Assembly (NCBI RefSeq): GCF_902459465.1
Contig: NC_047063.1
Location: 10,911,343-10,975,342, forward strand
Reading direction: 5' to 3'
DNA: 64,000 nt
Origin: Asterias rubens
Lineage: Eukaryota; Echinodermata; Asteroidea; Forcipulatida; Asteriidae
Both the position numbers and the translations under genes were made by a program. How positions within the stretch are numbered: the first letter of the stretch is position 1; each line of letters begins with the position of its first letter. The notes under the pieces are model-generated. The model was given only the letters and a program-made list of their open reading frames with translations. It was not told the DNA's origin and did no database searches. Of the stretch, positions 1 to 9,300 are shown one piece after another.

Positions 1-353
1 AGCATCGCGTCAGCGTTCAATAAACACAAACTCCAACGTGTACTTCGTATTCAACGCGCGTACATAATGGCGCGCGTGTCTCGTGCGGTCCCGTCGTGTT
101 TGTGCAAGAAGCATCACCAGTGCGCCCTCTAGTTCTTATATATAGCTCTATGAGCAGAATTCACTACCTTCACATTGAAATTGTTATGCAACATCATGTA
201 ATCTTCACATTGCAGGCTTTATTATGACAGCAGATTTCTGTTTTTATTGAAACCTTTGTTGAAAATCCTTGAATACAACAGCTACATGTATCTATGAGGC
301 TTGCAGTATGTATTAATGATGCCCTTGAATTGTATGACTTTTCTGTATTTTAG
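1..353. other. Intron of MTMR14, upstream of the first visible exon
   Basis: No coding exon is recognisable here. The stretch ends in a good 3' splice site (pyrimidine-rich, TTTTAG) at 353, so it is intron of the MTMR14 gene. Bases 1-130 are GC-rich with a stretch resembling interspersed repeats; the remainder is AT-rich. Confidence 0.6.
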
Positions 354-3300
354 GTGGTGAGAGTTTAGGATCTCAAGCAGCAAACAGTGAAGAGGCGTTT
401 TCAAGACCAGATGCTACAAGGTAACTTTAAAGTGTGGCTTCATTTGCAAAAGAATATCCTGTGATTTTGAAAATATGTAATTTGGGGGAGTAGGAAATAC
501 ATGTTGATTTCTATCCTCAAATTCTTATGCTTACACTTGTGTCCTTAAGCAAGACACTTAACCATTGCTTCGTCCTTCGGATGGGACGTAAAGCCGTTGG
601 TCCCAGGTGTTGTGTAACGCATGTAAAAGAACCCAGTGTACTTATGGAAAAGAGAAGGGGTTCGCCCCGGTGTTTCTGGCTGTGGCCGCTAAATGCGCCG
701 TAGTACATGTACCTTGAAACCCTTATAGGGTGCTACTAAATTGGGTCTCATAATTCATCACTTCAATAACCTTTCTGAAAGTTTGTATATACTCAGCGCC
801 TTGAGTACCTTGTTTGGTAGATACTTGCGCTATAAAGACTTCAATATTATTATTATTATAACCTCATCATGTATGTTTCTTCATATTGTAAGTATGCATG
901 TTAAAGACTATCTAGAAAACAAGCACTTTAACTATCTTACATGCTTTGCTGTCACCTTTCTTATGTGCTCTAAAAAGTAAAGAGGCAAATATGTTAGTAT
1001 TATTTATTTTTGGGAACCATGTGAGGCATTCAGTACTGTGCTGTACATGTACTTACATGACTTCAGAAGACACTCAATAAGTATGTTATCCCTGCATATA
1101 CCCCTTGGACTGATGTCACATACGGCTACTGTCTTCAATGTTGGGAGTCAAATTTGCATGTAAAGATATTGTGCGCGTTGTGCCTGAAAGGTGCATTGCA
1201 CAGTAACAGGGAATCAGACTGCAAAAATGGTGCAGATATCAAGTGCATTGGGCCAGTACAAAATGTCATAAAATAAGACAACAACTTTTATACTTTATCA
1301 GGCATGCACCAAGGCATTTCCCCATGGGCGCCCTATTAGGACATTGTAAATTTCTACTCAAGCATTTCAAGGGCACCAAGGCAAGACCAGGGGGCATGCA
1401 GGCAATCGCATTATGCCTCCGTGAAGTATCAAGCCTACTTTAGCATTAAGCTCTTCCTGTACTTTGATATTTTAGTACCAGCAATGAGTGGCCGTTATTT
1501 GATCGTTACCGGGGCCAGGACATCCAACTGCTCAAGTTACTCTCTGTTGGCTGTATCTCAGATCTTATGGTTGAGAACAAGAAAGTCAAATTCGGAATGA
1601 AGTAAGTCTGAATGTTAATAACTAATTATAAATCTAGTTATTACTACTATTGTTATTATTGTTTTAGAAAGACAAGCAGTTCAACTATCTTACAGGCCTT
1701 CCTTTCACCTATTTGAATTTCTTCCGAGCTGGGCCAGTTAACTTTTTTGTTTCACAAGTCCTCTGGAAGTTTCACTGCTCTTTGTAATGACAGTGCCCAA
1801 TTTCATAGAGCTACTTAAGCACAAAAAGTAGATCAGCAAAACAAAATTAAGCTTATCAGAATAAGGTTTACCAGCCTTTGTGTCTGTCACATGTCACATT
1901 TGTGACTGGTATCCCGCTCATTTCTGCTTACCAGACAATTGTTAAATAATATTTTTTGCTTAAGCAGCTCTGTGGAAAATGGTCTCTGGCTCATACTTTT
2001 TTGTAATGCGAAGGATAAGTGAACTTTATGTCGCCACCCTTCGCAGCTGCTACGCTGTGAACCTAGTGAAAAATCAACTCGGACACAACCAAATATTGTT
2101 CTAAAGGCACCTTCGTTTAACTCTGTGAAGCTACAACCAATCACGTTTCAGTATTATCCACCACGTGAGGGTGCACTTTGGATAGTTATTACAAGTTAGA
2201 CAAACTGTTGCACTGAGTATGGAATTCACTGAAGCACCTGAAAATAGCAATGTGAAGCCAGGCAAACTATAAACTATAAACTGAACAGATGAATTTTACT
2301 ATTAATGATGGCCAAAAGTATGCACTTATTTTTTGTGATAAATTAGTTGGTCCCCTCGCTTGAGTTATTTACTCACAGGTCACAAATTCACAAAACGAAG
2401 TTCTCTTCACATAGAGGTAGCAATAAGGGAATCAATGTGTGGTGAAGAGTTTTTCAACTAGTGGTTTAATCCCAATGAGGCCTGGTTCTTGATAATTTTA
2501 CCGAGACGAAGTCGAGGTAAATTATAAAGAACCTGGCCTCGGCAGGTTTAAACCACTAGTTGAAAACCGATTCAAAACACTTTGATTCCCATTCATAAAT
2601 ACCTTTTCGGTCAAAAACATCATCACTTTTTGGTCAAAAATTAAAATAAATGCAAAAATTATAATTGTTAAATGATTTCTTTCAAAACAACACCCCTCCA
2701 GCTATGAAATGGTAAAGCCCTCCGCCGCCCTCGGGTAAACAACTCCTTATAAGGGAATGCTCTGCACGTCGCGCTTTTGGCGTGATGTGGCACAACTGTT
2801 TCAGCCGTTGCTCTCGACCAATAGGAATGAAGAAACTGTCTTATAAGAACAGGTGCAAGGTCGCGTGTCACGCCCATGAATTAACACTTTTTAACGGTCA
2901 TAAACAAAGGTTTATACACACCCACGTAGCGCGCTCTCCACCAATAGGAATAGCAAAACTGTCTGAGGTATTTATGAATAATCCTTTACACTATTTTATC
3001 TGAGACAAACCCAGGAATTGAAGTCTTCTAAGTATTTGTTGTGCTTTTTTCTATTGGTAGTGTTTCGTCGTCAGAGAAGGTAGACAAAGAGCACCGGTAT
3101 GCAGATTTCAGGCTTGTGTCAGTGCCCTACCCTGGGTGTGAATTCTTCCGTGATTACAGGGAAAATGGCTTCAATGCAGAGGGACTCTACTATGACTGGA
3201 GTCAGGTCAGTTACCTTCCTTAATAATACGTCAAGAAACCTTGACATTGAGAGGGCTAGAGATGTACTGGCGATTAGATTCCATGGGTGCGTTCAATGCA

Positions 3301-6300
3301 GAGGGACTCTACTATGACTGGAGTCAGGTCAGTTATCTTCCTTAATAATACGTCAAGAAACCTTGACATTGAGAGGGCTAGAGATGTACTGGCGATTAGA
3401 TCACAATGGGTGCGTTCAATGCAGAGGGACTCTACTATGACTGGAGCCAGGTCAGTTACCTTCCTTAATAATACGTCAAGAAACCTTGACATTGAGAGGG
3501 CTAGAGATGTACTGGCGATTAGATTCCATGGGTGCGTTCAATGCAGAGGGACTCTATTATGACTGGAGCCAGGTCAGTTACCTTCCCTAATAATGCGTCA
3601 AGAAACCTTAACATTGAGAGGGCTAGAGATGTACTGGCGATTATATCGCAATTGGTGCGTTCAATGCAGAGGGACTCTATTACGACTGGAGCCAGGTCAG
3701 TTACCTTCCTTAATAATACTTCAAGAAACCTTGACATTGAGAGGGCTAGAGATGTACTGGCGATTAGATTCCATGGGTGCGTTCAATGCAGAGGGACTCT
3801 ACTATGACTGGAACCAGGTCAGTTACATGTACCTTCCTTAATAATGCGTCAAGAAACCTTGACATTGAGAGGGCTAGAGATGTACTGGCTATTAGATCGC
3901 AATGGGTGCGTTCAATGCAGAGGGACTCTACTATGACTGGAGCCAGGTCAGTTACATGTACCTTCCTTAATAATGCGTCAAGAAACCTTGACATTGAGAG
4001 GGCTAGAGATGTACTGGCGATTAGATCGCAATGGGTGCGTTCAATGCAGAGGGACTCTATTATGACTGGAGCCAGGTCAGTTACCTTCCTTAATAATACG
4101 TCAAGAAACCTTAACATTGAGAGGGCTAGAGATGTACTGGCGATTAGATCACAATGTGTGCGTTCAATGCAGAGGGACTCTATTATGACTGGAGCCAGGT
4201 CAGTTACCTTCCTTAATAATATGTCAGGGGTCATTGACATTGAGAGGGCTAGAGATGTACTGGCGATTAGATCGCGATGGGTGCGTTCGTTTAGCTTCCC
4301 TGGGTCGACCCCGGTCTGTCCCCGGTGCGTTCAAATAGCTTTAACGTCATTCCAGGAACTCACACGGGTCAGCCCCCAGTGCCCTGCTTGTGGAGTGGGT
4401 CACTTGGGGGTGACCCGATGTGCATGTTGTTACCACGAGTGTGATAGTTCGATTAGCTCTTGTCAAGGGCTCACCCAAGTGAGCACAGCTAATCAAACGC
4501 ACCCGATGGTAGACTTCAGATGGTTGCTTTAGTTGACAAATGTTGTAACAGAGTCGCCGTATGTGAAGGCAGCAACAGCAATTTTTGACTAGCCTAAAAC
4601 CAAAAAGGGAAATTTAGTATTTCTTTTTTGTGTGTTTTTTTCCCCACAGGATTTTGTTGACGCCGGCCTTAGCATTCCAGATTCAGTAACAAGGATGGTT
4701 GGCATTGACTGGCGGAGTTATAGGGTAAGACCGGCTTTCTTCCAACTCACCTTTCTATTATAATAATAGTAATAAATATAGGGGCTTTTTATATAGACCG
4801 ATCCAGGCGCGCAAGTGCTGGGCGCTGCCATGCGCTGCGCGCCACTGCTGGGGTGTCTTTGTGCGTATTTTGTGCACAAAGACATGAGAAAATCGTTTTC
4901 CTTTTCACTTTTTATGGGAATTGAATGTCTTCCTCGCATTCTATGAAATTACCTTGATGTGGATGCTTGATATAACAACATACTACATTCTTGATAATTT
5001 TTTTTAAATTAAGCAGAAAGTAAAATACTGAAATTCTGACAAAATACCTTGCCGATGTAATTATGGCGACTATTATGCAGTTTCCGCGTCTTTGACCCAT
5101 AACTCGCCTAAGACAAGCACCTTTTTCAAGATGATTCGGCTTCTATTTTGTTGCAAATATTTGTGGTCAGTGATCTACATTGGTATATCATGATGTCCTG
5201 TTAAGGAAATTGTGTTATTCGTTGAGGAAAACATTTGACTTCCATTAAGAGTGAAACGGAACATGATTTCCTCATGTCTTTGTGCACAAAACTAGGCACA
5301 TGTACACCCCAGCAATGGCGCGCGGTGCTCAACACTTGCGCGCCCGGTGCGCGCCTGGATTGGTCTATAGCGCACATATCCGTCCCACAGTGACTCTCAA
5401 GGTGCTTTTACATTCAGTATTTTCCTGCAGGAGATGTGAGACTACGCTTGAATTTGATAACTACATGTACCTAGGAACAGTTTAAAATTGTAAACGGATT
5501 ATGGAAGATAACATTTATTGTTTGTTTTGTAACACAAATATGGTTTGTTTTCTGAGATATTCCACAGAGTATTTGCACTTTCTTTGAAAAAGGATTTTAA
5601 TGTGGCTGTTTTTTAATTTTATTTTTTAAGTGACTTATGATTGTGTTTTCTTCTTAAATTTGTTTTATTCAGTCATGGGACTTGGTGACGATCACACAGA
5701 ACTATCTGAAATTATTTCTACATGAAATCAAAGAAGGTAAGCTTTATTCTTGTATTTCAATTTAATTCAGTTGGCTAGAACAGGAATTGAACATAAGACC
5801 TCTGTATTATTGTGCAAGCGCTCTACCAACTGAGGTATCCAGCCCAATGTTGGCTCGCTTCCTTTGTTTGAGGTGCCAGTCAGAAGCTGTTGAATCTATA
5901 AACTGAATGTATAACCAAGTCTATGATACAACCTGGGAAGCGACTGTACTTAATTAAGAGTAGTCCCAGAAATATCTCACCAATTAACGTACTCTTCTTT
6001 TATGAGAAAATACAGTGTAATGTTTGCATAATTTGTTATTGTGTTTTAAAATGCATGTATGCGGCCATGTATGCTTCATTTTTGAAAGAGCAAGGGCACC
6101 AAGGCATTTTCTGCTTGGTAAAGGGCACCCTTGGAAAATGAAAATTTATCCTGGAGAGTTTTAAGGGTCCCAAGTCATTGACCAGCCAATGAGTTTACCA
6201 AACTCTTCCTTACTTAGGATTACTCTTAGGACTTAGGACGAGTTCAGATCCGAAGGCGTTAGGAGGCATTGAACCCATCCTAAGTTAGGGCAGGTCACTC

Positions 6301-9300
6301 GTCCTAACTCGAGGATTAATCCTAGCGTTTCATAAAATCGGCTACAGGTGGCGTGAAGGCAATCTCCTTCGTTGCCTTTGTGAAGTATCAAGCCTGGACT
6401 GTATGATTGATTTTCCAAATGATATTTCTCTTTAAAGAGCAAGGGCACCAAGGCATTTTCTCCTTGGTAGAGGGCACCCTAAATTTCTACCGAAGCATTT
6501 TAAGGGTCCCATGGGGGCATGGAGGCAATCGAGCCTTTGTTGCCTCTGTGAAGTATCAAGCCTGGACTGTATGATTGATTTTCCAAATGATATTTCTCTT
6601 TATTTGCAGGGGATTCAGGTCTGCTAATTCATTGTATCTCTGGTTGGGACCGAACACCACTCTTTGTATCTCTACTCAGGTTGTCATTGTGGGCAGTAAG
6701 TTTTTTTAATTTTTTATTATTTTTTTATTATGCAAGTCGCCAGACACACAAGGCCTGAAGGCCACTTCAAGGTGTGGGCTAAAATTATTATTTTATTGCA
6801 GAGGGCGTTGCCACCTACTCCTGGGGCTGAAACAGGGTTACCCCCTTTACAGTCCATACGGATGTATGCTTGGTAGCATCCATCAGAAGAGCAGAAAGCA
6901 CTACCTCCCCAATTTTACGTAGCAAGTGTAGCTTAACCCATCACATCAGAGAAACATACAACATTCCAGCGGCAACTTAAAACATATCTTTTCCAGCAGG
7001 GCTTTTCATGAACTTGGGTTTTTTGCTTCCTTTCAGACCGGCGCCTTCGAATGTTTCACAGATAAAGCACGTCTTATAAGTGCTGTTTTATTAATATTAT
7101 TAATAAGGATTTGGAAAGCACTTGTATACAAAGCTTTTTACAAATCGGTGAAGTGTAAAACCAAATGGTATAATACTTTAGTGTGTTGGTGAACTGATGG
7201 TATAACACAGTTGATGTTTTTGAACAGGACGGGAAGGCCCATAAGAATCTTAGTGCAGCTGAAATCCTGTATTTGACGATAGCGTACGACTGGATGCTAT
7301 TTGGGTAAGGACTATACTGTCTCTCTTTCTCTCTATGTCTAATTATAGATGTCACAATTTTTTTTTTTCCAAACAATTTTGACATTTACATTTAAATTAA
7401 AATTTAACATCTTAAAATGTATTTTGGTAATTTCAGATATCAACTTTCAAAGTAACGAAAGTGTCAGAGATTCTATGAATAAAATTCCTTGAAATTATTA
7501 TTCCCAAATACTTTTTAACTTCTAACATGATTTTCTCAAAACATGAACATTTGGCTGCAGGGGCTTAAATGTGTCTTCATGAAAACAGTGACCATATTAT
7601 TTGTTTGACACTATACTTTGTACCCATCTCTCCTCAATCTTCACAATTCATCCACTTAGATGTCTTATTTGTCTCATTTGTAATAAATATGTTTGTTATT
7701 ATCCGGTTAATTTGTCTTTTAGGCATCATCTGTCATACAGGTTAGGAAAAGGTGAAGATGTGAGTATTCTCTTTGTTTCGTTTTCTAAGTAATAATTTTT
7801 CTGATTTTGTCATTTTTAAATTTTTTTATTCAAAAGTAATACTAATAACTTGTCTAGTACAAATATTCTAATAAATAGATCAATCCACCTTTAAAATTAT
7901 TATGGTTGTTCATCAGGCATTCTTAAACATCTTAGACTTCTCAGCCACAAGATGCCACATTTAAACCTTTTTGTTATACATATTAAGTATACCTCTTAAG
8001 TGCTATCAGAGCATACCTATTGACTTGTTTCTAAAACAGTCCTTTTTATTTAAAGGCAGTGGACACTATTGGTAATTACTCAAAATTATTATTAGCCAAA
8101 ACCTTTCTTGATTACGAGTAATGGGGAGAGTTTGATAGTATAAAACATTGTGAGAAACAGCTCCCGCTGAAGTGATGTAGTTTTCGAGAAAGAAGTAATT
8201 TTCCACGAACTTGATTTCGAGACTTTGAGGTCTCGAAATCAAGCATCTGAAAGCACACAACTTCGTGTGACCATTGTGTGACAGTGGTGTTTTTTTCTTC
8301 ATTAATATCTCGCAACTTCGACGATCGATTGAGCTCAAATTTTCACAGGTTTGTTATTTTATTCATATGTTGAGATACACCAACTGTGAAGACTATTCTT
8401 TGACAATTACCAATAGTGTCCAGTGTCTTTAACAGAGCAAAATTTTTTTCTTTCCCTTCCAGATTTTCTTCTTTTGTTTCAACTTTCTAAAGCATATAAC
8501 ATCGGATGAATTCTCAGCTGTCAAAAGGTAAAACACAATTTTAAAAAAGTATAATTTTTTTCATCAAAAGGGTTGTGATTTCTTGGAGGATGGGATAAAA
8601 TTGTTGATGCTGTCCCATCCAGTGACGCTGTATCTGTTGACTTGTTGACTTTTAATTTGACAGTTTTGCTATTCCTATTTGACAGTTTCGCTATTCCTAT
8701 TGGTGGAGAGCTATCACGTGGGGGTGTTTAAATGGTTGATAATAACCAGCTGGAGCTGTTTATAACCGGTTGTTTTTCAGATACGCTTAGATGTATACTA
8801 CGCGCTAGTCTTGGTGCAAGACGTTTCTCGTTACGGGCGCTGTTGGTGAGTTGGCCGCGCTGTGTGTGACAGGAAAACGAGAAACGTCTTGCACCAAGAC
8901 TAACCACGCCATTTGTGAATGGGAATAAAAGAGTAGTGACTCGGTCTTAAACTGTCGTTTAAAACCTTGCAGGTTTAGACGCCAGTTTAAGAACTTGTCG
9001 CTACCCTTTTATTCTCTTATTAACAAATGTATTGATGGTGTTAAAACAATTTCAAATATGGTAACTGTGATGTGTTATTTCCACTTTTGTTATTTTAACA
9101 GAGAACTGTTGGGGAAATATTTACAGATTTGCACACAACTTACAGGGTATAAAGATGGTCCTGGTCGACAACTCCCTTTACTATTTTTGGTTTTTCTCTA
9201 AACAGAAACCAAAGATCTGGGAGCAGAACGGACTCAGAGAGTTGTTCAGAATCGATGGTGTTACTAGGTAAGCCTCGACCTTGGTTTTAGAACATATTTC

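Noticed and set aside
3764..4532. Long open frames on both strands (251 aa plus, 158 aa minus) across the exon array
   Set aside because: They are translations of the 122-129-bp tandem unit in the wrong frames, without splice or homology support.
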